Positions 53,201 through 56,900 of a DNA stretch of 64,000 nt are shown here, one piece after another. The position numbers and the translations under genes were made by a program. The DNA lies in NCBI RefSeq assembly GCF_018139145.2, contig NC_059478.1:2976001-3040000 (forward strand), read 5' to 3'. How positions within the stretch are numbered: position 1 is the stretch's first letter; each line of letters begins with the position of its first letter. Under the pieces are notes generated by a model. It had not been told where the DNA came from, ran no database searches, and was given only the letters and a program-made list of their open reading frames with translations. The DNA comes from Gymnogyps californianus (lineage: Eukaryota; Chordata; Aves; Accipitriformes; Cathartidae).

Positions 53201-53929
53201 TTTCTAATTTCACTACATTTTTTCTTTTACTTACCGATGTATGTAAGGGTGGATGTTTGTTTCTCTGTCCCAGCTGAGTTACTTGCCAAGCAACCATAAA
53301 TTCCTGCATCTTTTGGAGTTGCCTTTCTTATGATTAAGGTGCCTTCTGGGGTCAATCTATACCTGGGAACACACAGGGGAGCAACCAAAATGATTAGTTA
53401 AAGAAAAGAGAGTAACGGTTACATCCACACTCCAAGCAGCAACAGCAGCAGCATGACCAGATGGTTATAAACAGGTATTGCTGGGTTTTTTTTCTCATTA
53501 TAAGCAACAATATTAGTATTAATATATCTACTAGGGAATATCAATGCACTTTGTGAAAAGTGTTCAAATTAATCTTGTAAAAAGCCTTCTGAAAAAGGGA
53601 ATGAAAGTATTTCTATTTCAGAGATGAAGAAATTGAAATTAAAGAGTTATAAAAGTGAAGGTTGAGGTACTATTTCCAAAACTCAGACTCCTGTGGAAGA
53701 AATAGTCAAAATATTTTGGCATTCTTTAAAACTTCTTTCTCACATAGGAAAAAAATAAAAATAAATAGAGAAAGCTATAACCCCTACCTGCTTGAACCAA
53801 TAATAAACATATCGTTGTGTGTCCATACTACTGTCGGCTTTGGATAACCTGTTGAAGAACACCTGATAGACACTTCAGAGCCTGCTGTAAAAGTCTGATT
53901 CTTAGGTGAAATGACAACCCTAGGTGGTT
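2124..53929 (-). CDS. HMCN1: hemicentin-1, partial gene span: 36 exons, Ig3-Ig22
   Basis: Hemicentin-1 is a very large secreted extracellular-matrix protein (about 5,600 residues in human, with 44 Ig domains) that acts in basement-membrane linkage and epithelial adhesion. The window holds about 1,868 codons of its Ig array. Identity rests on hemicentin-1-specific stretches, for example NDMFI in Ig3, [14 protein letters not shown] in Ig8, [10 protein letters not shown] in Ig12 and [20 protein letters not shown] in Ig20, and on the domain order matching human HMCN1. Coding exons total 5,606 nt. All domain-to-domain introns are phase 1, and all 20 domains keep the two Ig cysteines and the core tryptophan. 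The one defect is a 1-nt frameshift in Ig11b. HMCN2 shares the architecture but matches less well. Promoter, start codon and 3' end lie outside. The listed span is gene extent, not continuous coding sequence. Confidence 0.96.
2238..5852. other. HMCN1: intron within Ig22 (3,615 nt)
   Basis: The second longest intron inside the exon array. It starts, in gene sense, with a 17-nt homopolymer (T on the plus strand, 5816-5832) about 20 nt past the donor. The rest is AT-rich sequence with scattered short open frames and nothing recognised. Confidence 0.8.
5816..5832. repeat. poly(T)17 tract
   Basis: Uninterrupted run of 17 T on the plus strand (A in gene sense), 20 nt inside the intron after the Ig22a donor. 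Likely length-variable. Confidence 0.9.
5853..6020 (-). CDS. HMCN1: HMCN1 exon, Ig22 first half
   Basis: A 168-nt exon with phase 1 entry (CTGTAG|TT) and phase 1 exit (TCAG|GTACAA). It begins with the linker VPPSI, has a [11 protein letters not shown] strand matching human, the first cysteine in SLVCEAS, and the core WLKNGWPL, ending in RILS. NIS and NNS are possible N-glycosylation sequons. The upstream 1,288-nt intron (6021-7308) holds nothing recognised. Confidence 0.95.
7309..7590 (-). CDS. HMCN1: HMCN1 exon, whole Ig21 domain
   Basis: A 282-nt single-exon Ig domain (1-1 phases). Acceptor TTAATAG, donor CATG|GTGAGT. It starts [15 protein letters not shown], has cysteine 1 in SLECKVEG, core [10 protein letters not shown], and cysteine 2 in [14 protein letters not shown], ending DLNVH. 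The intron upstream (7591-8340, 750 nt) holds nothing recognised. Confidence 0.96.
8341..8502 (-). CDS. HMCN1: HMCN1 exon, Ig20 second half
   Basis: A 162-nt exon, phases 1-1, acceptor TTGCAG and donor TACA|GTAAGT. It encodes [10 protein letters not shown], then [20 protein letters not shown], which is nearly identical to human, and cysteine 2 in [11 protein letters not shown]. Its last base joins the next exon to give an Ile codon (IRP linker). Confidence 0.96.
8503..10290. other. HMCN1: intron within Ig20 (1,788 nt)
   Basis: Non-coding. It holds a GATA/TATA low-complexity patch at about 10122-10172 and otherwise no recognised element. Confidence 0.75.
10122..10172. repeat. GATA/TATA-rich low-complexity tract
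   Basis: Imperfect repeats of GATATA, CATACA and GATAGATATATATA in about 50 nt of intron; a decayed microsatellite. Confidence 0.7.
10291..10413 (-). CDS. HMCN1: HMCN1 exon, Ig20 first half
   Basis: A 123-nt exon, phases 1-1. Acceptor TTTTCAG, donor AATG|GTGGGT (not the usual GTAAGT, but valid). The linker reads [10 protein letters not shown] rather than VPP. Cysteine 1 is in SLICESSG and the core is SLTWKKN. Confidence 0.94.
10414..12470. other. HMCN1: intron between Ig19 and Ig20 (2,057 nt)
   Basis: AT-rich, with several short open frames on both strands that lack splice context or family resemblance. Nothing else seen. Confidence 0.75.
12471..12567 (-). CDS. HMCN1: HMCN1 exon, Ig19 second half
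   Basis: A 97-nt exon with phase 0 entry (TTCCTAG|ATT) and phase 1 exit (TGGG|GTAAGA). It encodes [20 protein letters not shown] then the terminal NYNVNIW, matching human. The intron upstream is only 311 nt (12568-12878). Confidence 0.95.
12879..13054 (-). CDS. HMCN1: HMCN1 exon, Ig19 first half
   Basis: A 176-nt exon with phase 1 entry and phase 0 exit. It starts [16 protein letters not shown], has cysteine 1 in ELLCQSNA, core [14 protein letters not shown], and ends SVLK. The donor GTAAAC is weak, and a better-looking GTGAGT lies 26 nt further into the intron. The phase of the next exon and the human protein support the nearer site. Confidence 0.93.
13055..17093. other. HMCN1: intron between Ig18 and Ig19 (4,039 nt, longest in the array)
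   Basis: It contains a 159-codon minus-strand open frame (13189-13668) of unknown meaning and a 12-nt inverted repeat (16900-16943). No exon of HMCN1 and no recognised repeat family is visible. Confidence 0.75.
16900..16943. repeat. 12-nt perfect inverted repeat (hairpin)
   Basis: Arms CATGTGTAAGTA (16900-16911) and TACTTACACATG (16932-16943) are exact reverse complements, with a 20-nt AT-rich loop. Possibly only a product of local TA/CA-rich low complexity. Confidence 0.75.
17094..17217 (-). CDS. HMCN1: HMCN1 exon, Ig18 second half
   Basis: A 124-nt exon with phase 0 entry (ATTACAG|GTT) and phase 1 exit (TATG|GTGAGA). It encodes [20 protein letters not shown] then [11 protein letters not shown] and LRVY. 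Confidence 0.95.
18001..18152 (-). CDS. HMCN1: HMCN1 exon, Ig18 first half
   Basis: A 152-nt exon with phase 1 entry (TTTCCAG|TC) and phase 0 exit. It starts [16 protein letters not shown], has cysteine 1 in RLECEARG and core [12 protein letters not shown], ending DGLQ. The donor CAG|GTGCCG is the poorest in the window (only GTG fits consensus), yet phase and homology place the junction exactly here. The 783-nt intron that follows (17218-18000) begins with a B-box-like motif. Confidence 0.92.
18153..20625. other. HMCN1: intron between Ig17 and Ig18 (2,473 nt)
   Basis: No exon or recognised repeat. Short open frames on both strands show no family resemblance. Confidence 0.7.
20626..20802 (-). 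CDS. HMCN1: HMCN1 exon, Ig17 second half
   Basis: A 177-nt exon, phases 1-1 (TATGCAG|CT ... CATG|GTAAGT). The split lies before the core tryptophan: it begins [13 protein letters not shown], then [19 protein letters not shown] and cysteine 2 in [10 protein letters not shown], ending SLQVH. Confidence 0.95.
20803..23001. other. HMCN1: intron within Ig17 (2,199 nt)
   Basis: Very AT-rich. It holds an (AT)10 microsatellite at 21178-21197 and otherwise nothing recognised. Confidence 0.75.
21178..21197. repeat. (AT)10 microsatellite
   Basis: Ten uninterrupted AT units flanked on both sides by GATAT-like sequence. Confidence 0.95.
23002..23103 (-). CDS. HMCN1: HMCN1 exon, Ig17 first half
   Basis: A 102-nt exon, phases 1-1 (TTCCCAG|AA ... 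CCAG|GTATGC). It starts with Glu-Pro-Pro ([14 protein letters not shown], as in human), has cysteine 1 in HLECRASG and stops at NPLP, before the tryptophan. The intron on its 5' side (23104-24444, 1,341 nt) holds nothing recognised. Confidence 0.95.
24445..24568 (-). CDS. HMCN1: HMCN1 exon, Ig16 second half
   Basis: A 124-nt exon with phase 0 entry (GGTACAG|CTG) and phase 1 exit (CATG|GTAATG). It encodes [20 protein letters not shown], then [11 protein letters not shown] and LHVH. The intron on its 5' side (24569-25358, 790 nt) shows nothing notable. Confidence 0.95.
25359..25513 (-). CDS. HMCN1: HMCN1 exon, Ig16 first half
   Basis: A 155-nt exon with phase 1 entry (CTTCCAG|TT) and phase 0 exit (AGA|GTAAGC). 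It starts [16 protein letters not shown], has cysteine 1 in TLQCIANG and core [13 protein letters not shown]. The intron upstream is the shortest seen (239 nt, 25514-25752). Confidence 0.96.
25753..25922 (-). CDS. HMCN1: HMCN1 exon, Ig15 second half
   Basis: A 170-nt exon with phase 2 entry (TGGTAG|G) and phase 1 exit (CATG|GTAGGT). It begins at the core tryptophan: [13 protein letters not shown], then [16 protein letters not shown] and cysteine 2 in [11 protein letters not shown], ending DVIVH. The 428-nt intron upstream (25923-26350) has a T-rich run near 26317. Confidence 0.95.
26351..26459 (-). CDS. HMCN1: HMCN1 exon, Ig15 first half
   Basis: A 109-nt exon with phase 1 entry (CTTACAG|TC) and phase 2 exit (ATCAC|GTAAGG). 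It starts [20 protein letters not shown], so it carries an extra cysteine before the canonical one in ELDCSATG. It ends TPSPTIT just before the tryptophan. It is the least human-like exon here. The 1,076-nt intron upstream (26460-27535) holds nothing recognised. Confidence 0.9.
27536..27817 (-). CDS. HMCN1: HMCN1 exon, whole Ig14 domain
   Basis: A 282-nt single-exon domain, phases 1-1 (CTACAG|TT ... TTAG|GTGTGT). It starts [18 protein letters not shown], has cysteine 1 in TLECKAAG, core [12 protein letters not shown], then SGGKKLEIL and cysteine 2 in [14 protein letters not shown]. The 617-nt intron upstream (27818-28434) has nothing recognised. Confidence 0.96.
28435..28713 (-). CDS. HMCN1: HMCN1 exon, whole Ig13 domain
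   Basis: A 279-nt single-exon domain, phases 1-1 (GAAACAG|TC ... TACG|GTAAGT). It starts [18 protein letters not shown], has cysteine 1 in NLECETKG, core [13 protein letters not shown], and cysteine 2 in [13 protein letters not shown], ending DMDVY. It carries an NIT sequon. Confidence 0.96.
28714..31408. other. HMCN1: intron between Ig12 and Ig13 (2,695 nt)
   Basis: It contains the CR1 3' end at 29047-29120 and a possible tRNA-like SINE head near 30364-30430. The remainder is AT-rich with no other recognised content. Confidence 0.75.
29047..29120 (-). repeat. CR1 LINE, 3'-end fragment
   Basis: Read on the minus strand, it gives the CR1 3' terminus: GTTGGACTAGATGATCTG, then CCTTCCAACCCAAACC and the tail repeat ATTCTATGATTCTATG. 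The match to the avian CR1 end is close, so the insertion is fairly young, and it is strongly 5'-truncated. The 5' limit is approximate. It lies in the same orientation as HMCN1. Confidence 0.92.
31409..31563 (-). CDS. HMCN1: HMCN1 exon, Ig12 second half
   Basis: A 155-nt exon with phase 2 entry (ATTCCAG|G) and phase 1 exit (CATG|GTAAGT). It encodes [20 protein letters not shown], then [12 protein letters not shown] with cysteine 2 and LIIH, very close to human. The 1,029-nt intron upstream (31564-32592) holds nothing recognised. Confidence 0.96.
32593..32719 (-). CDS. HMCN1: HMCN1 exon, Ig12 first half
   Basis: A 127-nt exon with phase 1 entry (TTTAAAG|TT) and phase 2 exit (GGCAA|GTAAGT). 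It starts [18 protein letters not shown], has cysteine 1 in SLECRAKG and core IHWFKDGK. Confidence 0.95.
33216..33362 (-). CDS. HMCN1: HMCN1 exon, Ig11 second half, with 1-nt frameshift
   Basis: The exon runs from acceptor TTTTAAG|GTT (phase 0) to donor CTAG|GTTAGT. It reads [20 protein letters not shown], then [14 protein letters not shown], as human does. After that the frame breaks: one base is missing near 33251-33253 and the reading meets TAG at 33225-33227. Length confirms it: phases 0 to 1 need 3n+1 nt, but 147 = 3n are present. Downstream of the break another frame still encodes the expected strand-G pattern up to the donor. The 496-nt intron upstream in coordinates (32720-33215) includes an A/C-rich run at about 33172-33206. 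Confidence 0.9.
34040..34170 (-). CDS. HMCN1: HMCN1 exon, Ig11 first half
   Basis: A 131-nt exon with phase 1 entry (CTTGTAG|TT) and phase 0 exit (CAG|GTATGT). It starts [18 protein letters not shown], has cysteine 1 in SLFCEVSG and core ISWYKEDIQ. It carries an NTS sequon. The intron after it (33363-34039, 677 nt) holds nothing recognised. Confidence 0.94.
35245..35439 (-). CDS. HMCN1: HMCN1 exon, Ig10 second half
   Basis: A 195-nt exon, phases 1-1 (CTTGTTAG|GT ... AATG|GTAAAT). Because Ig10 is split very early, this exon carries the core tryptophan: [20 protein letters not shown], then PGISILEDG and cysteine 2 in [13 protein letters not shown], ending LKVN. The intron after it (34171-35244, 1,074 nt) has nothing recognised. 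Confidence 0.96.
35858..35953 (-). CDS. HMCN1: HMCN1 exon, Ig10 first half
   Basis: A 96-nt exon, the smallest in the window, phases 1-1 (TTTCAG|AG ... AAAG|GTACGT). It reads [27 protein letters not shown] and cysteine 1 in FPCPAKG, as in human. The domain is cut just after the first cysteine. A 418-nt intron (35440-35857) follows. Confidence 0.95.
37044..37316 (-). CDS. HMCN1: HMCN1 exon, whole Ig9 domain
   Basis: A 273-nt single-exon domain, phases 1-1 (TCCTTAG|TT ... CAAG|GTATTT). It starts [17 protein letters not shown], has cysteine 1 in DIPCSAQG, core [10 protein letters not shown], and cysteine 2 in [15 protein letters not shown], ending TVQVQ. The intron after it (35954-37043, 1,090 nt) holds nothing recognised. 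Confidence 0.96.
37317..39166. other. HMCN1: intron between Ig8 and Ig9 (1,850 nt)
   Basis: GC content rises at about 38000-38700, unlike its neighbours, and a 104-codon minus-strand frame (37986-38297) overlaps this block. A (TA/CA)-rich patch lies at 38955-38990. The block may be an old repeat I cannot name. Confidence 0.65.
38955..38990. repeat. (GT/TA)n low-complexity tract
   Basis: Mixed GTGTGTATATATATG and TATACATACACGTGTG repeats, a degenerate dinucleotide microsatellite in intron. Confidence 0.75.
39167..39294 (-). CDS. HMCN1: HMCN1 exon, Ig8 second half
   Basis: A 128-nt exon with phase 2 entry (TTTCCAG|G) and phase 1 exit (CATG|GTAAGT). It encodes [20 protein letters not shown] (the Arg codon spans the junction), then cysteine 2 in [12 protein letters not shown] and LSVH. 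Confidence 0.96.
39295..41778. other. HMCN1: intron within Ig8 (2,484 nt)
   Basis: It contains the miniature LTR relic at 41560-41613 and a poly(T) run near 40246. No other recognised content. Confidence 0.75.
41560..41613 (+). mobile_element. internally deleted avian ERV LTR (terminal pieces only)
   Basis: The first part, TGTCCTGGTTTTGGCTGAGA, resembles the 5' terminus of an abundant avian ERVL-type LTR. The last part, GCTGGCTGGGGTTAAACCAC then GAC, resembles the 3' terminus of the same family. Only 54 nt separate the two ends, so nearly the whole LTR is missing. The family is recalled from memory, and the element is antisense to HMCN1. Confidence 0.6.
41779..41953 (-). CDS. HMCN1: HMCN1 exon, Ig8 first half
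   Basis: A 175-nt exon with phase 1 entry and phase 2 exit (CCAAG|GTAACA). It starts [19 protein letters not shown], has cysteine 1 in TLPCEVKS, then [19 protein letters not shown], essentially identical to human. The acceptor ATGTTATAG has a poor pyrimidine tract. Confidence 0.96.
42780..42939 (-). CDS. HMCN1: HMCN1 exon, Ig7 second half
   Basis: A 160-nt exon with phase 0 entry (TTCCACAG|AAA) and phase 1 exit (TATG|GTATGT). It encodes [35 protein letters not shown] with cysteine 2, [11 protein letters not shown] and LTVY. The intron after it (41954-42779, 826 nt) has nothing recognised. Confidence 0.96.
43225..43505 (+). mobile_element. avian ERV solo-LTR, 3' portion
   Basis: It reads through a series typical of an abundant avian LTR family: GGGGGAAGGTG, TTCTCATCATCCTACTCTGA, CCCCAAGTTGAGTCTG, TTTTGCCTGTGACC, AATTGGCGAGTGATC, GTCTCGACCCAGGAGCC, GAGTGAGCGAGTGGCTGCG, and the terminus AAACCACGACA. 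The left limit is approximate and no internal ERV genes accompany it. It is antisense to HMCN1 and ends about 70 nt from the Ig7a exon. The family call is from memory of bird genomes. Confidence 0.7.
43577..43689 (-). CDS. HMCN1: HMCN1 exon, Ig7 first half
   Basis: A 113-nt exon with phase 1 entry (TTTTTAG|TT) and phase 0 exit (AAG|GTAATG). It starts [18 protein letters not shown], has cysteine 1 in TLPCKASG and core IVWSK. The 637-nt intron after it (42940-43576) contains the solo-LTR piece. Confidence 0.96.
43690..45242. other. HMCN1: intron between Ig6 and Ig7 (1,553 nt)
   Basis: Its one notable element is the 35-nt homopurine run with G14 at 44752-44786. No other recognised content. Confidence 0.75.
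44752..44786 (+). repeat. homopurine tract with poly(G)14
   Basis: Plus-strand purines only: an A-rich run followed by 14 G (44764-44777), then A and a further G-run. The gene-sense strand is C-rich. It could form a G-quadruplex or triplex and is a likely site of length error in assembly. Confidence 0.85.
45243..45387 (-). CDS. HMCN1: HMCN1 exon, Ig6 second half
   Basis: A 145-nt exon with phase 0 entry (TTGGCAG|CTG) and phase 1 exit (TATG|GTAAGG). It encodes [20 protein letters not shown], then [17 protein letters not shown] with cysteine 2 and VNVY. Confidence 0.95.
45388..47399. other. HMCN1: intron within Ig6 (2,012 nt)
   Basis: AT-rich with short open frames in both strands; no exon or repeat family recognised. 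Confidence 0.7.
47400..47527 (-). CDS. HMCN1: HMCN1 exon, Ig6 first half
   Basis: A 128-nt exon with phase 1 entry (GTTCAAG|TT) and phase 0 exit (GTG|GTAAGA). It encodes [19 protein letters not shown], cysteine 1 in TLPCVLLAG, and [15 protein letters not shown] second GT one base group earlier (TATG|GTGGT) would break the phase, so the later donor was chosen. Confidence 0.94.
49014..49112 (-). CDS. HMCN1: HMCN1 exon, Ig5 second half
   Basis: A 99-nt exon, phases 1-1 (CCTCTAG|AT ... CTGG|GTAAGA). It encodes [20 protein letters not shown] with cysteine 2, then [11 protein letters not shown]. The intron after it (47528-49013, 1,486 nt) holds nothing recognised. Confidence 0.95.
49113..50069. 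other. HMCN1: intron within Ig5 (957 nt)
   Basis: It holds an AT-rich low-complexity stretch (about 49295-49435, many TATATA/TATACA motifs) and an A18 run at 49739-49756. Confidence 0.8.
49739..49756. repeat. poly(A)18 tract
   Basis: Eighteen A on the plus strand, followed by CAACCACC. No LINE or SINE body is evident before it, so a retroposon tail is not supported. Confidence 0.85.
50070..50264 (-). CDS. HMCN1: HMCN1 exon, Ig5 first half
   Basis: A 195-nt exon, phases 1-1 (CCCCCCAG|CT ... AATA|GTAAGT). It encodes [19 protein letters not shown], cysteine 1 in [25 protein letters not shown] and [10 protein letters not shown]. The hydrophilic insert between the C and E strands is longer than in the other domains, as in human. 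The acceptor follows a C-rich tract. Confidence 0.95.
51015..51173 (-). CDS. HMCN1: HMCN1 exon, Ig4 second half
   Basis: A 159-nt exon, phases 1-1 (GACTTAG|GT ... GGCT|GTAAGT). It encodes [34 protein letters not shown] with cysteine 2, [12 protein letters not shown] and LDVG. The intron after it (50265-51014, 750 nt) has nothing recognised. Confidence 0.96.
51736..51790 (+). repeat. ancient CR1-like 3' fragment
   Basis: GCCACTGTCAGAGATGAAGG, ATTGGACTGGAT and the following bases resemble the old amniote CR1 3' region (pattern GCCACTGTCAGAGACAGGAT ... GGGCTAGATGG). It is diverged and has no octamer tail, so it is much older than the copy at 29047. Confidence 0.45.
52396..52509 (-). CDS. HMCN1: HMCN1 exon, Ig4 first half
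   Basis: A 114-nt exon, phases 1-1 (TTTTTAG|AG ... AAAG|GTGCAC). It encodes [18 protein letters not shown], cysteine 1 in VMECKTTG, and [10 protein letters not shown]. The donor GTGCAC is weak. The intron after it (51174-52395, 1,222 nt) holds the old CR1-like piece. Confidence 0.95.
53235..53362 (-). CDS. HMCN1: HMCN1 exon, Ig3 second half
   Basis: A 128-nt exon with phase 2 entry (TTCCCAG|G) and phase 1 exit (ATCG|GTAAGT). It encodes [20 protein letters not shown], cysteine 2 in [15 protein letters not shown] and LTYI. The intron after it (52510-53234, 725 nt) holds nothing recognised. Confidence 0.96.
53788..53929 (-). CDS. HMCN1: HMCN1 exon, Ig3 first half (5'-most exon seen)
   Basis: A 142-nt exon with phase 1 entry (TTACTAG|AA) and phase 2 exit (AGCAG|GTAGGG). 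It encodes [19 protein letters not shown], cysteine 1 in [25 protein letters not shown]. The NQT sequon is kept from human. Numbering as Ig3 assumes two Ig domains upstream, as in human. The intron after it (53363-53787) is 425 nt. Confidence 0.96.
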
Positions 53930-56900
53930 CTAGTAAAAGAAATTAAAAACAGCAATTAAAAATATCCATTTAGAAAACACAGATTATAATAATCACTTTA
54001 TTCCCATTTTCAAAGCAGCTCTATAGTGAGAAAACAATCCTAATAGAGGTCAGAGCCCGCTCATTTCCTTGCTTCCTCTAGCACAGTCTACCAATTCCCC
54101 AGCATAAACCATGCATACCTTTATAAAAGTTAGTAAGTCAGGATTCAGGATACAGAGACCAAATTAATTCACGTACATACACAGTTTGCTTTGTTCTGAG
54201 ATGCAGAACTTGGAGCTCCCAAATGTGGGTACCAATTCTGCCAAAAAGCTGCCAGAACCAAGCAAAGTTCACCAACACGATCCATCAAGGTGACAAAACC
54301 AGGCTGACATAGGCATAAGCTGTGCAAAGTCATCATTCTCAATAGAAACTATGAGAACATTAGTGGTTTCACATGGATTCAACTTGAATGTAACAATTAC
54401 ATAATAATTAACTTAGAATTTTTAATGCATGCTTAAAACTCAGCAAAACAGCAACAGAGCCAATTTTGACAAATATAAGACAAATTTGTGCAGACTCCTG
54501 AGAACTAAAGCCAATGACCACAAATCTTCAGGCAGGCCAATGATAAGAATATAACCTGAGTGATAAAAATAAAAGTCACAATATATGTGCACACACACAG
54601 AGAAAGAAATGAACAGCAAAATCCTGTTGAAGACAATTGAATCTGCAGTGTTAACAATGCCAATGGATGTTATGGATTTCAGCTGCATTTTCACCAGAAA
54701 AATGATTAGGTGAACTTCATAGAATTCATTCACTTATATCCTTAGACAGATTTCCTCAGTGAAAAAGATCACCAAAACAATTCACTGTGGCAACTGACAT
54801 TTTCTTCTATGGCACATATGATTTTGTCTTAGTTGTAGTGGCAAGAAAAAGATCCACACCATTTAATGGATGAAAAAGTAGCAACCTGTAGTACTAACTG
54901 CTGTTATTTCATCTTAGTTATGGCATGAAACTGGCTACTATTAGATCAGTAGTATCAATCTTCATCTTAGGAGCTTTGCCTTTTGCTAATCACACACTGT
55001 ATTAACATGTATTCCTCTGCAGCTGATCTTTTTACTAGCAACCATAGAATGAAAAGCCTAAGCCTAACCCTCCCTTTTGGGAGAGTAAAAGAGGCTAAAT
55101 ACATTTAACACAGAGAGACCTTGAATCTAGGGCTGCTCTACATAGCTTTTTTATTAGCTTCAGTGGGAATTACACCATCCTATAGGCTCAGGTGATGTCT
55201 GACATATTTTCATGGCTGCTAAGGAAAAATGTGTGTAAGAGCCAGTACACACACAACCTATTTATGTGTGGCATAATCCATCAAGGACAAGACGAAGGTG
55301 TGATGCTATGCAACTTTCAAGTGAACAGCATAAATCTTTCTAGTTCAGTCTGTCAATGCATACAGAAACAATTCAGAGTGCTGCTACAAATGCCTTTCTG
55401 GAAGAATTAATACCATGCCCTTTTCATTATCATTGCGGGGAGGAAGATTATTGTTTAAGTTCTGTGTTGTAATACCATTTGCTTAAAAAGCTGCTAATTA
55501 AAAACCACAGTGTTTCTGGCCTCGAAGAAGAATCTCCTTGCAGAAGATTGTGCTGCTTCTAGGATAGAATCGAGGCAGGTTCTGCGTCCTTGCAGGGCAG
55601 AAACACCGTGGGTTTTAGTCAGCAGAATTTTAAGCAAATGGTATTAAAACAATCTTCCTCCCCACGATCTCAGCACACTTGATGAGAGGGGATTAGTGAC
55701 TGATAGAAAATGAGATAATGAGAAATTAAATAGTTTTCAAATGGTCAAACATGAAATTAAGAGCACAGATAAGAACAGCAGGAGATCTCTTCACCTTTTA
55801 CATGGAATAGTTTATCAAGAGTAGCATAGGTTTGGGAAATACAGGTTGGCAAGTCAATTGATAATATCTATAGAGTCACATTCTGCTGACTTTAACAAGG
55901 TGTCTGTGTCTCTGCAGGTCCAACTTCACTTGACTATGGACTAATTACAACACATTATAGCTGCAAGGCAGGGGAGTATATAACTGTCCCATAGATATGG
56001 GACATTTTATTGTCTGCCACAATCACAGTTACTATAGAATGACTTGTCCTGTAAAACATCTTATTGAATAGGAGAGCAAGACTCCAAAGGAAAATATTAG
56101 TTTTGAAATATAATTAGTTGTAACACCAGTATACCAAGTCATTTAACCTTTTTAGTATACTTTTATTTAAAATATTTGCACTATGTTTTGTGTTTGAGTT
56201 TCATGAATAATTCACATCTGTTAGTGTTTCATGCAAACTTATCTGCATGTCCCTATTAAGCACATAAAACCCCTCTTTCAAAGAGAAATGTAACTGCTGT
56301 TTTGAGGAAGGCTCTTTGATGCAGTATGGCACCTGGTGCTCTGGGGAACAGAACTATTATTGCCAGGACTTGATGACTCTGTTTTCAGTCATTAACTAGA
56401 CATGTGAGCTTGTAAAGGATTCTGAGATCTCTAAGTAAAAGTGTATGACAGTATAGCTGTGTGGTTTTGCAAAGAGAAGGAATAAATTAAATAATAAACA
56501 GCAACTAATTTGCACACAGTTGCAAAATTGTAAACATAAATGTATGTAATGCCTTATTTCCTTTCCTAAATCTATGTCAATTAACCTTACCCAAGGTCAT
56601 TAGTTTTTCACTTGTAGAGTAGATTTAATGAAAAGCCGCAGGGTCCTGAAAAGTCCCTCCCGTGTTTCATAACGGCTCTGAAACCTTTGAGCTGCCAGAA
56701 GAAAGGCACCAGAGGAAGGCAGAGCCATAGTTCCAGAAGTACTAGGATTAAATCCAGATACAAGGGGGCAGGGAGAGGCAAGAAATGGATGCATGTTACA
56801 GAACTGTCCTCAAGTGATTCATGATGTGCACAGCTTTCTCAGCTATTTTTATTTTGTTTTAAATCCTGCCAAGAGACACTGGGAGATATTCTGCATGCTC

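Noticed and set aside
2124..53929. Assignment to HMCN2 or another Ig superfamily gene (titin, obscurin, peroxidasin)
   Set aside because: Domain order and many long identical motifs fit HMCN1. Muscle Ig proteins lack the VPPxI linkers and the DTGRYTCVAxNxAGE pattern in this order.
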